In this document: in pieces, positions 45,153 to 57,240 of the stretch
Numbering within the stretch: the stretch's first letter is position 1
Layout of the letters: every line of letters starts with the position of its first letter
NCBI GenBank assembly: GCA_028023455.1
Contig: JAQFVV010012420.1
Span: 8,013,194-8,077,193, forward strand
Length of the DNA stretch: 64,000 nt
Direction: 5' to 3'
From: Epiperipatus broadwayi
Taxonomy: Eukaryota > Onychophora > Udeonychophora > Euonychophora > Peripatidae
The notes under the pieces: generated by a model
Database searches by the model: none
Seen by the model: the letters and a program-made list of their open reading frames with translations, nothing else
What the model was told of the DNA's origin: nothing
Position numbers and translations under genes: made by a program

Positions 45153-47882
45153 ACCACATGATTATCCATGAACCAGAAGATACCAGTGATAAAATGACTG
45201 CCAGTGTATCACCAGTCATAAACATCAGCATAGGAGACAGATTGACGCATGCCCTACTGGACTCTGGTAGCCAAGTCTCAATCATTGCCAAATCATGGAT
45301 GCAAAAATTCCAGGAACAGGGAGGAATGTATGAACAATTACCGACTCGTCTGATACATATGGTTTTAGCTAATGGAAGGAAAACGATAAGTGAGAATTAT
45401 CAGGTCTGGATGGAGATAAAATTCGCCCACAAACTGATTGGCCACACGTTTTTGGTCATTCCTGGGTTAATATATGACATAGTGTTGGGGTCTGATTTTT
45501 TAACCCAGCATAACGGAGTTATAGATTATCCCAGAAGAATCTGCCAGATCCATGATGAACAAGTTCCATTTGAAACTTTAGGAATTCCAATGGCAGGGAC
45601 TAGCAATTGCTTCGTTCAACCGGTGGATATGGAGACCATCACCACAAAGATTCAGGAGGCTGGATTAACAAAAGCAACAGAAAAACTTCATGTTAAAAAG
45701 ATTTTGGAAGACCACATGCAAGTGTTTTCCAACACCCCTGGCAAGATCCGTGGATACACCCACAGAATAAGAGTCCGGGAGGAATCATACAAACAATCAA
45801 AGACGTACCCAATCCCATTTCAATATAGGGAAGAAGTGGAAAAACAGATACGTCAGATGCTGGAGTGGGACATCATTGAACAATGCCCATCTCCCTATAA
45901 TAATCCATTGGTCATTGTAAAGAAGAAAAATGGGAGTCTGCGCCTATGCCTCGATGCCCGTCACTTAAATAATATGACAATCCCTGAACGAGATGTGCCA
46001 CCTCCAATCCAAGATGTATTTGTGCAACTAGCAGGAAAACGCTACTTCTCCACATTAGACCTTACTGCTAGCTATTGGCAAATGGCCTTGGACCCCCATG
46101 ATCGAAAATATACTGCTTTCCGATACCAGGGACACACCCATGTATTCAAGAGAGTCCCATTTGGGTTAATCAATAGTGGGGCGGGACTGATGCGATGTCT
46201 AAAACGGGTACTCTCAGAAGAAGTACAACAACATATGGTATGTTATGTGGATGACATTGTAATTGCATCCACAACCTTTGATGAACACATGAAATATCTG
46301 GCCATGTTTTTCCAAGAATGCATTAGGGAAAACATCACTATTAATATAGACAAAAGCCGGTTCGCTGTGACTGAAATATCCTTCTTGGGCCACATCATTA
46401 GCCACCAAGGGATTAAGGTACACCCTGAAAAAGTGGAGGCCATTGAGAGGTTTCCCATGCCCACTACCCAGAAACAAGTCAGGTCCTTCCTTGGCCTTTG
46501 TAACTTCTACCACCGGTTCTATCCCAACTTTGCCCAGGAGACAAACCACTTAACTGACCTATTACGCAAAGACCGGAAGTGGCAATAGACAGATGACCAT
46601 GAAAAGGAAATGGAAAACATAAAACATAAATTTCTTCAGACCGTGATGCTCCACTATCCGGATTTCAATCGCCCATTTTATGTCCAAACCGATAGCAGTA
46701 AAAGGGGTTTGGGGGCAATATTATTTCAAATTGGACCAGCTGGTGAACACCAGGTGTTGTATTTTAGCAGTCGAACCTTGAGGGATGCAGAAATTAATTA
46801 CACCACCACGGAGCAAGAAATCCTTGCGATTGTCTGGGCATGCCAAAAATTTAAACAATTTCTCCTGGGATCTGAGGTTATCATTGTTACAGATCACCGC
46901 TGCCTCGAGTTCCTAAACAAAAGCTTCTTGAACAATGATAGGCTAATTCGATGGAGCCTTACCATACAGAAATTCCAGTACAAGGTTATTTACTGTCCTG
47001 GTCCGGAGAACATCATGGCCGATATTTTGAGCCGGCACCCCATATCCATAACCCCTCAGAACCATGAGGTTGTCGATCGTCCAGTAGAGGTCATGCCCAC
47101 CATAAAAGAAACAGGTATTGAATCAGAACTGAAAAACTTGCGCTATTGGCAGGACTTAGAGCCCCAATATAAATCAATTATCAAACAGATCCAAGAAACA
47201 AAGATTCAATCTGAGAACAAATCTAAATGGCATGGCTAATATAGATTGAAAGATGGAATACTGCAAGTAAGAACTAAATGCAAAGAGGATCCAGGGAGGA
47301 TATTAGTACCTTGTCGATTAAGAACCCGAATAATATCTCAAGTGCATGAAACTATAGGGCATTATGGACCTCGGAAGACAGAAGAAGCTGTGAGGCGTCA
47401 ATTCTACTGGCCTGGCATGTATGCACAGATCCTAACTACTTTAAGGAAATGCGCCACTTGTGCCCAATGCAAACCTCCAAATCGATCCTATGCCGGTAAA
47501 ATTCAACCTATCTTAGCTACCGGTCCTAATAAATTATTAGCCATCGACCACTATGGTCCCTTACCAATGTTCAGAAAATTCCAATACCTGTTGGTGACTT
47601 ATGACATATTTTCCAAGTATGTCCAGGCTTATCCGGTACGGGCAGCCAACTCTAAAGGCGTGATCCGAGCACTCCAAAACTGACAGTTTCCTGAAGTCGG
47701 AAAACCTGAGGTGATATTATCTGACCATGGGTCAACCTTTACTTCCAAAGAATGGAAACAGTGGATAACAAAGCAGGGCATCAGTCACCAACTTACATCT
47801 ATCCATAATCCACAATCCAACCCATGCGAACGGGTCATGCGTGAGATTAGCAGACTTTCTCTCTTGTCTTGCAACCAACTAT
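45149..47882 (+). pseudogene. pol: Gypsy pol: protease, RT, RNase H, integrase, with stops
   Basis: The frame starts at an ATG that overlaps the gag stop. Protease: LLDSGSQVSII, catalytic DSG at residues 38-40. RT: LRLCLDARHLNNMT, FSTLDLTASYWQMAL, VPFGLINSGA and the intact active site YVDD at residues 366-369 (46244-46255). TAG at 46586-46588 interrupts the frame. RNase H keeps its four acidic positions in QTDSSKRGLGAIL, TTTEQEIL, VTDHRCLEFL and MADILSRHP. TAA at 47237-47239 precedes integrase, whose HHCC finger (HETIGHYG, CATCAQC) and first core aspartate (AIDHYGPLP) are intact. TGA at 47681-47683 separates these from the second aspartate (LSDHGSTF) and glutamate (NPCERVMRE). All three stops lie in one otherwise continuous frame. 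A frameshift near 47850 ends it; the remainder continues in another frame. Confidence 0.9.
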
Positions 47883-48338
47883 AGGGGATGGGTAAATAAT
47901 ACTGAGGGGATCATCAAGTGTATTAACAACACTGTTAATGAATCAACAGGATTTGTCCCTCACCGTCTTCATTATGAGAAGCCTTGCTCACAATTATTTA
48001 AAGCCCCTTTACCTAAGAATGAATCTCGAATCAATCCAAGCCAAGACCGAAGGGATGCCCAGGTACGCTTGGCTCATATGGCCAAACAACGTATACGGAG
48101 GGGGCACCCACACTACCATAGCTTCCAAGGAGATAAGGTATGGGTCCGGACTCCAAGAACTAGCAATACTACCAAAAGGGAATTTCGAAAATTTTTTCCC
48201 TTATACCAGGGACCATTTCAGATCAAAAGAAAGTATGGGGAAAATGCTTTCCATCTACAAAGAGAAAAGGGTATTAAGGGGACATTCAACACAAGGCACT
48301 TAAAGCCATTTGAACCTCCTGATCGTGGAAAATATTAA
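47841..48338 (+). pseudogene. pol: Gypsy integrase C-terminal part, displaced by a frameshift
   Basis: This frame is shifted relative to the upstream pol frame. It begins to make sense near 47855 with FLSCLATNYRGWVNN, the helix that follows the catalytic glutamate, then STGFVPHRLHYEKP (gypsy form: STG..P..L.YG..P). The C-terminal part has DKVWVR and FPLYQGPFQIKRKYGENAFH, matching the GPY/F module that follows the integrase core, and ends at LKPFEPPDRGKY. No envelope frame follows. It would bind DNA during integration. Confidence 0.85.
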
Positions 48339-48632
48339 AAGTAAGATAACAATAAATCACAGACGGATAGCTAAGGAATTCGAACCACACTCTTGAAGAA
48401 AGATATGAATATAGTTTACTGTAATAGTTTTGCACTCAGTGATAGATAGGTCAAAAAAATTTTTTTTAGCATATATCAGCAAAGAAAAAAAAGGGGCTCA
48501 CATTAGTTTGATAATTTTTTTTATATAAATAAATCACGTACTCCTTTCAAACCAGGTTGTTCTTTTGTCACTGGAACAGCAAGTAAGATATTTTTTTTTA
48601 CATTTTTTTTATCAATTGTAAGTCCGGGAAAA
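48339..48632 (+). other. 3' untranslated region with candidate polypurine tracts
   Basis: The best purine run, 'aaagaaaaaaaagggg' at 48481-48496, ends 136 bases before the LTR. Directly before the LTR is only 'ccgggaaaa' (48624-48632). Plus-strand priming next to the LTR would need the short one; the long one may be a central or secondary tract. No coding sequence is seen. Confidence 0.5.
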
Positions 48633-51600
48633 TGAAGCGGAATCTGAGATTCAGATTGCGCTTCACAGCCCACTTCAAATCTTCCGCTACCAACCTAAAT
48701 TCAAACCCTATTCTTGCATATATATTCCACTCACTAACACATTTTTTTTATCCTTTTGTTTGAGTATTATTAACTAACATATTTATTAACGAAGATATAT
48801 GCCTAAATATCTGAATTTAAACACACAAAATAAAAATAATAAATATAGTATTTAAAGAGGGAATACATATACACAATAGGGAACGGAAGATTAATTATAA
48901 CAAGCTATAATATCAATATATTATATTTTCTGCATTTTGTTATTCTATAAAAGATATAATAAGTATTTATTAATTGCAGCTCAGATATCTATAGATATTG
49001 TAGAGACAAACGTGCTGAGCAAATATTTATTGGAAAAGTTCGTTATATGTAATTTTATAAAATTGTGTTTTTAAATTATTTTTGCTATTAAACTCCACTT
49101 TTCTTTTAAATCCAATATGGAAGATGCGATTGTAATTAGTCAAAATTAATTAAAGGTGAGAAGCGTAATCTTGTATAATATTCTAACATAACTTTAATTA
49201 AAAGTTTCTCTAAAATCAAAAGTAGAAACTAAACTTAATTGATTTACTTTTGTTACAAACATTTTTTTTTATCAATTTAATTTCGAATTGAAAACTTATC
49301 TCACAATGGCATCTTCCAGCACAATGGGTAAATCGTATGTACAAATTCTTTTAAAAATTAATTGAATTAGATAACAATTAGCAATGACCAATCAGAAAAG
49401 GATTCCAAAAATACCAAGGCATGGAATAATTACGAATTAATTGGGAGAGTAACTAGGACAGTCAATGAGAGCAGTCACCAAGAAAATTTGCGTTCGTTAA
49501 TTTCAATGTGTACTGAGTAAATCTAAGTCGCCTTTCTCGCCATTCGAGATGGCCTTCCCTGGAATCTGTGCCCATGGATCCCGATACTCATAGACTATAA
49601 TTATATGCCTATTTGTTAAATAATAAACTTATTGCCTGCCTGAATAACTATGCTTGACAAACTAGATCTAGTCTCCGAGGGAATTGAAATCATCAAAAGA
49701 ACCACCACGTTTTACAGAGGTAATCATTTCAAATGCTGCTAGACCTTTAAAGTTACCGTGAATCATTTTAACTCTCACCTATCTATTTCTTTAAACATTT
49801 TGTAAAGCTTTCATTTGTAAAATTTAATATTAGTTATGAATCAATTTGTAAAATTCTTACCTTTTTGTTAATTGTACCTTGTTCTCTCTATATATAACTT
49901 AGCTGTAATCTCTCCTACATTAAACCTCTCCTGAATAATTATTAGTTCTTAATTTCACGTCTATGCGGCAATACTTTATTTTCATTATTATATTTTATAC
50001 TTTCAGATACTAAATTATATGTCGATAATTTCCCCCAGAATCGCAAATGCTTACGCTATCTCTTTTAATAAAAGAAAACCCTCCTTACTTTTCAGAGGGT
50101 AATTAATCTAGTATTTTTTAAAAACAAATTTGTTATTCTTAGTATAGCGGGTGCCTGCCAGTCTGGGGAAATAAAATCAGAATTTGATAATTATTGTACA
50201 GTGTTATTTTCAAAAACTAAGTAAAAATCTATTTTCTTAGAAATGTGTTTTTTTGGTTAATTAAATAATAGCGCTAACTTCTAAAATCTGCAAATAGATT
50301 TATATGAATTAAATTAATATTACTTTCTTGAAATCAATAGCCACCACCGACTTTATATATATTTAATAATATGAAAAGTATTTATTTATTAAAGCATTCA
50401 AAACCAAAGATTTATATTATTTATACGTTGTGGAAAGTTTATGTGTAGTTTAAAGTAATACATAAAGGGGGGGGATCCTTTAGTTCTATGAGCTATATTA
50501 TATTAGCATTAAATGTAATTCTTCCATATCCACGTAGTAATCAAATCATACCGGTACGCTGGGTTTTTATTAATAAAGATAGGCGATAATTCTTTATTCC
50601 TTAGTTAAATATATATATTTATATTAATGCAAGCGTTACGTGTATACCGGCCTTTCGTTATATATATCTTTGTGCTTCGTTCATTTTTACTTCCAATACC
50701 AAGGACAAGGTTTGGCAAACCTCTTTGGATTTCTTCAGCGCGAGATATTATTGCATAGGGTTCGCTCTGGCAAAAGTCCAGCCTATGGCAATTCAATAAA
50801 GCGCATTCTTCGTTGTTTATGACCCGACCCTGCCGACGTTTGCAGAGAGTCGCCTTCTTTAACTGTGAATTGAAGCATCTTCTTGGATCTTAGAATAGAT
50901 CTCTCCATTGCCATCATACACGTACCGCTCTCCCATATTTTGTTCTCGTTAAAAGCCTATTAATTCTCCTAAACCGTACTGTTATGATTATGCTAAATGG
51001 ATTGCCATTTTTTTTATATGTTTCATTCACACTTTCAGATACGATATTTCTGCCATTATTATTATTTCCCAAATTAGCTTCCCACACATGTTCTTATATA
51101 GCAAATGCAAATATTAATTAAATATAATTATCCTTATCATCCAACTCAATAAACTTAAGTATTGGTACGAGTGCTATTGTTTTATTAATGGTGGATTCAA
51201 AGAACTTTATGTAACTGTAGTCTAGCGCTATTATTAAAAATCTTATGTATCCCATTCAATCGATAAATTATTGACATATAAATAGCCGCATTAGAATAAA
51301 GCCATGAATTATTTGTTATTGATGATTAAATACGTTCATTTTATAGCATTGTAAGGGAGGTTAATGTCGTCCAAGGGAGATAAACACCCATTTTATTTAC
51401 ATTGTAACACCAATAACGTTTGCAATCATATATATTCCAAGTTGATTTAATAAATCTTATATCTTTCTAAATATCTAAGTCATTGTTTCATTTATTGAAT
51501 AGAAATGGATTTGATGTTATATAAAAAAGGTTCCACTTACTAGATGATCGAAAATCGCTAATCATAATATCCTGTACATGAATAAAGTTCAAATAAGAGT

Positions 51601-51818
51601 CTTTTTGTGTCACGACTTTGTGATGCCGGCGGGGTAGAAATAAATTAGATCAGTATCATTGGAATTGTTGCTCATAAGTTGGTAGTTCTGGAAAATAGGC
51701 AAATAGGGCAGAGTTCATGAATGTTCCTGACTTATGTATCTTGCGCATGACTGGACTCGAGGTACTTTTGCCTAGATGCTAGATCTTGTTATATGAACAG
51801 ACGAAACCGACCGGTACA
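48633..51818 (+). repeat. 3' LTR (3,186 bp)
   Basis: Same ends and content as the 5' LTR. Differences seen include 'tttagag' versus 'ttgggag' near 49442, homopolymer lengths, 'ccatgtag' versus 'ccacgtag', 'agatctgg' versus 'agttctgg', and a ~45-bp A+T patch at about 51088-51132 that is quite unlike its counterpart at 42602-42646. It is followed by the 'atat' target duplication at 51819-51822. Confidence 0.95.
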
Positions 51819-51822
51819 ATAT

Positions 51823-54800
51823 AACTTTGTAAATAATTCAAGTTTGTTATATTTTTATGTTTTGTTAATTTGGTTCTGTTATAAATGTTATTTAATTAAT
51901 TTGGCCTGAATTCTCTTCTCTCTGAATTTCTTACCATATGAAATTTAATACAAAAAAAAACAACAAAAAACATGTTAATTATATAGTCTTGTTTCAAATA
52001 TTCAACATTTGATTACTAATGAGGTGAGTTTCTTATGTTCAATTGAACTAACCCATGAAATAAATGCTAGAAACATTTAAAATTTCCTGTAGAGTTTCAG
52101 TTAATTCTCTGGATGGCGCTCTGGTACAAACTCAGTATAAGTTAAAGTATCTATGGAAGTAGTTTGCTTTTAGTAGACAGAGTTGATATAAGTCTTGAAA
52201 GAGTACCCAACTGACTGCATGGTTTTTATGTAAAGTTATTGACTGTATTTCCTCCTATGCTTGCATAATGGTATGTATATAATTTATCTGGTGTAAATTA
52301 TATAGTAATTAAATAAAATAAAAAAATCGAAGACCATTATACAGAAAAGTAAATTTGAGATATATATAAGGAAAGTTTGGGTATACAGATTTTATCAATT
52401 AAGATACTGTAGTGGCCTATTTAAAATGAATATAAAGAAAGTTTGAGGAATGTAGATCTTATTAATTTAAGACACTGTAGGAATATTTGATGGACTTCAG
52501 ATATATCTGCCAGAGAATTGACTTTCAGGTTATCTGGGAAGTCTTCTTGTAGATGAGAAAAAAGTTGAAGTTTGTAAATGTCATTATCATTAGAGATTGC
52601 TGTCAAGATGGTGAGATAGATATTCTCCTTTATATAGATAATGAAAAGTTTGTGTCAGATTAAATAAAGAAATTGTAAAAAAAATCAGTAGGCACAATAC
52701 TAAAATAACATAGATAGGAAGAAGGGTTTTCCTAAATGCTTTAAGGCAGTTTGATTTTATTTATTATAGTGTTAAGAGATTGATAGTCCAGAATGTAGTA
52801 ACATAATAAGCCAGACTATCAGATTGTCTTTCTTTTATAATTTGATACAGTGGAATAATGAGAATTTCTTTTTCTTCTAACATTTCATTAAACTATTTAA
52901 TTTATTATACATTGGTATTTGTAGCTAATGAAAGAAATACATAAGAATGATGTATGAAATATTAGAAGTAAAAAAAATAGTTGTTCTGCTTGTAATTGTC
53001 AAAGGAGTAAATTTTAATGTTGTGTTGAAAGTCATCAAGTATACCAATGAGATTGTGATATTGGTAATATTTTGAAGACATTGAAAAATATGATGAACTG
53101 GCATGTGTAAATGAAATAAAAGAATAAGAAACACCTATATTTTTTTATTTTTTTATATTAAGCAATTTGTGATTTCTGAAACTAAGAATTAATGTTGAGA
53201 AATTAAATCTTATAAAAGTCCCAATAGACTGTGCCATATTTGCAAAGTGGGTGCTTTTTTTTTTTTTTTGTATCATTAACATTATTATAAGCCTTTGATG
53301 CCACAATATACTGCATACACTTTTAGTAAAATAAACCAATATTTTCTTTGAATATAAATTTTTACAATATTCTCTTGAGTGATCAGATTCAATTCATTAG
53401 GGCTAAGAATTTGATGTGTGACTATAATAATAATAAAAAATATGATTTTGTAGTTGATGGTTGTTATTTAATTTCTTTTTTGGAAATTGTTTTAAAGTAG
53501 CTGAAGAGTAAAGATAATAATTGTAATTCAGAATTTTGTTATCAGCTGCTAGCACTATATTTACTTTGGTTTGCTGTTTTCTGGATATATTTAATTTCTT
53601 TTGATATTGATTATTAATATATAGATTTTGACAGGTGGAAAGACATTTTAGAAAATAGTATTGGAATTAATTTTTAGATATGATAAAATAATGAAATTAC
53701 CATATAATCCTGACATCTAATTATTGTTATTATTTATTGTAAAAGTGAATACCTTTTGTATGCAAAAGTTATATTTTAGTCTTAATTGATCATAGACATT
53801 GAAAGGTTATTTAGAAATAGATTTAATATTCTAAATTTTGAAATAGTATTATCTTAATGGATTAGAACAAGTAGTTGTGTGAAAACATTTCTTTACTATT
53901 TGATCAGATTAATTTGGATGTAATATCAGCCATTTGTTTAGGGAGGTATTTGTGAGTGGAAATAAACTATATGTTGAACTTGGAAGGTAGTAATTTAGAG
54001 GTTTAAACCTGGAAACTTGGTTCACATAAAACATGTTTTTTATTGGAAAATTGATTTAGTATTGATGAGTGGAACTGGAGTAGAGTGTCAATTGTATAGA
54101 TCAATTTTCTAAAAAGATAAAATTATGGTTTGATACTAGCATTAAGCTTGTGCACTGAGGCAAAAAAAAAATTGAATAATTGACCGTTAGCTTTAGAAAT
54201 ATAGCATTGATTTTGTATAACTGCTGAAGTGACTGAAGGTTTTTTTCATAATTATTATTGAAATATTTATTGAAATAAAACTGGTGGTGTTCATGTAAAG
54301 TATTTCTTTGGACCATTTGTAGTACAGTTAGTTAATCCATTATCAGAATGGTATATAAATTGCACGAATAGAAAAAATCAGAGACAAATAAGGATTATTG
54401 AAATGACTTATGTAAAAATAATTTATATTTATTTCGTCCACTGAGATGTAATCATTTTTCAGCATATTGAGAATGTGCTGGGTGTTTAACAGGATTAAAA
54501 ATTTGCCCAATATTGATGAATTTCCTAATTATTGTTTTCTATGAGTCTTAGAGTAACTATTTTGAGGATTTTTTTTTTGTGTGTGTGTGTATGTGGTTAT
54601 CTGAAACAAAGCTTGAAAAGACATATCCAGCAATAGTTTAAAGGAAAGATTCCAATAATTACTGAAAGCTGAGGGAAATCAATTTCAGTGAGTAGTTTTA
54701 ACAGTCTGATATAACTGGAAGATATTTGCTAGAGGTTAAAGATATTAATTTGATCTTTGATAAATGTGTAGACCATTGTATAGTCTACAACACTAAAATG

Positions 54801-55146
54801 CAATCCCTTATTTGCTTGAGCATCAATCCAGCTATATTAGTCATTATCATAACTACATTAAATCACAGTAACAGGCCCTACAAGCAGCTTTGAATGAATT
54901 CCCATTTTTATTATTCATAAATCAAAGCAAAAATATTATAAACCAACTGGTATAGCTGAAAGAAGAAAAAAAATTACACTATTTTTATGGATAGAATATT
55001 GAATCAGAAAACTTTGCCCAGTTATTAGTAATAACAATATTATGTACTATAACGATTCAAATTATGACTAATAGATCTGAATTCAATTTCAATCAAAAAA
55101 AATAAATTATTGTTTCTAAAAATAATATTTAAGTGATACATCCACT
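51823..55146. other. A+T-rich region; possible very decayed antisense coding sequence
   Basis: From about 52400 to 54700 the minus strand has several medium-length frames (for example 52421-52606, 52925-53134, 54101-54316). A stretch near 52760 reads LDYQSLNTIINKIKLP, faintly like a gypsy RT block. None is convincing by itself. A T13 run lies near 53257 and a TG microsatellite near 54580. Confidence 0.3.
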
Positions 55147-57240
55147 ATCATCTCCGATCTTTAGCTTCTCTTCATCACCGCTGCACACTTTCTTATTTCA
55201 TCCATCCATCTCACATGTGGTCTCTTTCTGGGTCTTTTACAATCTCTTGGAATCCAGTTTAAGATTTCAATTGTCCATCTATTATCATCTCTTCTAGCAA
55301 TATGTCCAGCCCAACTCCAGTCTTTTAATTTTTTCAATGAGATCAGTAACACCTGTTTGTTCTCTTACCCATATATTGCGTTTTCAATTTCTTCTTGTTA
55401 CTCCCAACATGCATTTCTCCATACTTCTTTGAGTGGTCTGAAGTCTCTGTATTGCTCTTCTATTAAGTATCTAAGTCTCAGATCCATAAGTAAGAACTGG
55501 TAAAACACATTTATTAAAAATCTTCCTTTTCAAATACATAGACATATTTTCTGTTAGTATCAAGTTATTTCTGCCAAAAGCACTCCAACCAGGTTTAATT
55601 CTATGATTAATTTAATTCAGTATGTTTCCATCTGTATTTATAATCTGACCAAGGTATTTGTAGCTGTTAACTTTTTCTAGCTCATCATAATCTTTATTTT
55701 CAAATTTTGAGAAAATCCATTAAACATTACTTTAGTCTTTTTAACATTTATCTTTAGTCCTATTTTTCTACTTTCATCTGATAACTCCTGCAATATTTCC
55801 TGCAGCTCTAAAGCATTATTTGTAAAAACAACTACATCATGTGCAAAATGTAAATGATTTAAATAATCTCCATTTACTTTCACTCCTTTAGCTTCCCATT
55901 TTAATCCACAAAGTTTTGGAGATATGGAGTCGTCCTGTCTTACAGCCTTCTCAATGTTGACTTTCCTAGTATCATTGTGTAATCTAATTGTTGCTATTGA
56001 ATTTTTATAAATGTTCTTTAAAATGTGACAATATCCTGGATCTATAGCTTGATGATCCAATGCTTTAATTAATCAAATGCGTTTTCGTAATCTACAAAAC
56101 CAAAGCATAATGGCAGTTCATATTTATTTGTCCTTTCTATAACTGCTCTTAATACCTGGATATTGGTGGAAATCCATTGTTCTCTGTAGACAAGTTGTAA
56201 TTATCTTGGTAAAAAAATTGTATAAAACTGATAAAAGGCTGATAGGTCTGTAATTTTTAATATCTTCTTTATCACCTTTTTAAAATATTAATATTAATAC
56301 TGCATTCTTCCAATCATCTGGTGCATCTTTATCAGTTAGATATTTGGCATATAACTTTGCTAAAAAAAATTCTACTTCTTCACCTGCTTTTTTTTAATAT
56401 ATCAATTATAATTCCATCATTCCATGGAGCCTTTCCTTTCTTCATACATTTAATTGTCTGTCTCACTTCTTCATTTAAAATTCTGAGCAATTTCGAAGAT
56501 ATAATAGATATAAGAGATACTTCTTCTTTATTACTATATAATTCTTGATAGAAGTTTTCTACCCATTTCATGATATCATCTCTCATTTTAGTAATAATTC
56601 CATCTTTTTTTCTTATTGCAGATATAAATTTTCTACCAATACCTTAATGTTGTTTTACACTCTTGAGACTTTTATTCTCTTCTACAGCTTTCCTTGCTAG
56701 TTCACAGTTATACTTTCTTATATCATTTTCAACTTTTTTCCGCACCATTTTACAAAATTCGAGATATTCAATCATTTTTAATGCATCATTTTTGTATATT
56801 TTCATATTCCGTCTTTTCTTCATAAATTCTTTAGTCTCAGTAGAAATTTTATTAGTCAATTGCTGCTTTTTTTCTACCAGCTATATTTGTTGCAGTTTTT
56901 AAAAGTGTATCAATTATTAATTTCATTCAAATCTCAATCATGTTCAAAATCTACTAATACTTGAAACCAATTTGTAAGTTCTAATTTAAATTCATTAGAA
57001 TGTTTCTGAAGATTAGGAATATCAATTGTAAATATTGTTTTTTTTTTAATAATTCTTGTCTTTCTAGTTTTACATTAATACATATCTTACATCTTACTGA
57101 TCACTTCCTGTGTTAAATTTATTAAGAACATTACAATCTTGAAATATGTATTTTCTGTTAGACAAAATATAATCCAATTCTGCTGTATCTTCATTTTGAT
57201 GCTTCCATGTCCATTTCCTTTTAACATTTTTCTCAAAAAA
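55147..57240 (-). pseudogene. Antisense LINE relic (family Y): endonuclease to C-terminus
   Basis: On the minus strand, from 57240 downward: KRKWTWKHQNEDTAELDYIL and FNTGSDHRLV match the end of an APE-type endonuclease of a very common metazoan LINE group (KWTW.SPDG.T.NEIDYIL...NTGSDHRLVR). VRQTIKCMKKGKAPWNDGI (56500-56420) is the first RT block. From 56060 to 55690 come HILKNIYKNSIATIRLH, VRQDDSISPKL, LNHLHFAHDVVVF and LKINVKKTKVMFN. The active site reads FAHD instead of FADD. At 55340-55170 WAGHIARRDDNRWT and KRPHVRWMDEI form the typical tail. Frameshifts occur between blocks, near 56060-56380 in particular. It could not retrotranspose by itself. Confidence 0.8.

Larger units (their letters stand above)
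40144..51818 (+). mobile_element. Ty3/gypsy LTR retrotransposon, complete structure, broken genes
   Basis: The element is 11,675 bp: two direct LTRs of about 3.19 kb, an internal region of about 5.3 kb, LTR ends TG...CA, and a 4-bp target duplication ATAT (40140-40143 and 51819-51822). The domain order protease, reverse transcriptase, RNase H, integrase is diagnostic of Ty3/gypsy. There is no envelope-like frame after integrase. The LTRs differ by only a handful of substitutions and homopolymer lengths, apart from one short A+T patch, so insertion looks recent. gag nevertheless has a frameshift and pol has three in-frame stops plus a frameshift. It could be mobilised only with proteins from another copy. 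Confidence 0.95.

Noticed and set aside
48339-48632. Envelope-like gene downstream of integrase
   Set aside because: Fewer than 300 bases remain before the LTR, with no open frame, signal peptide or membrane segment; the element is a retrotransposon without env.
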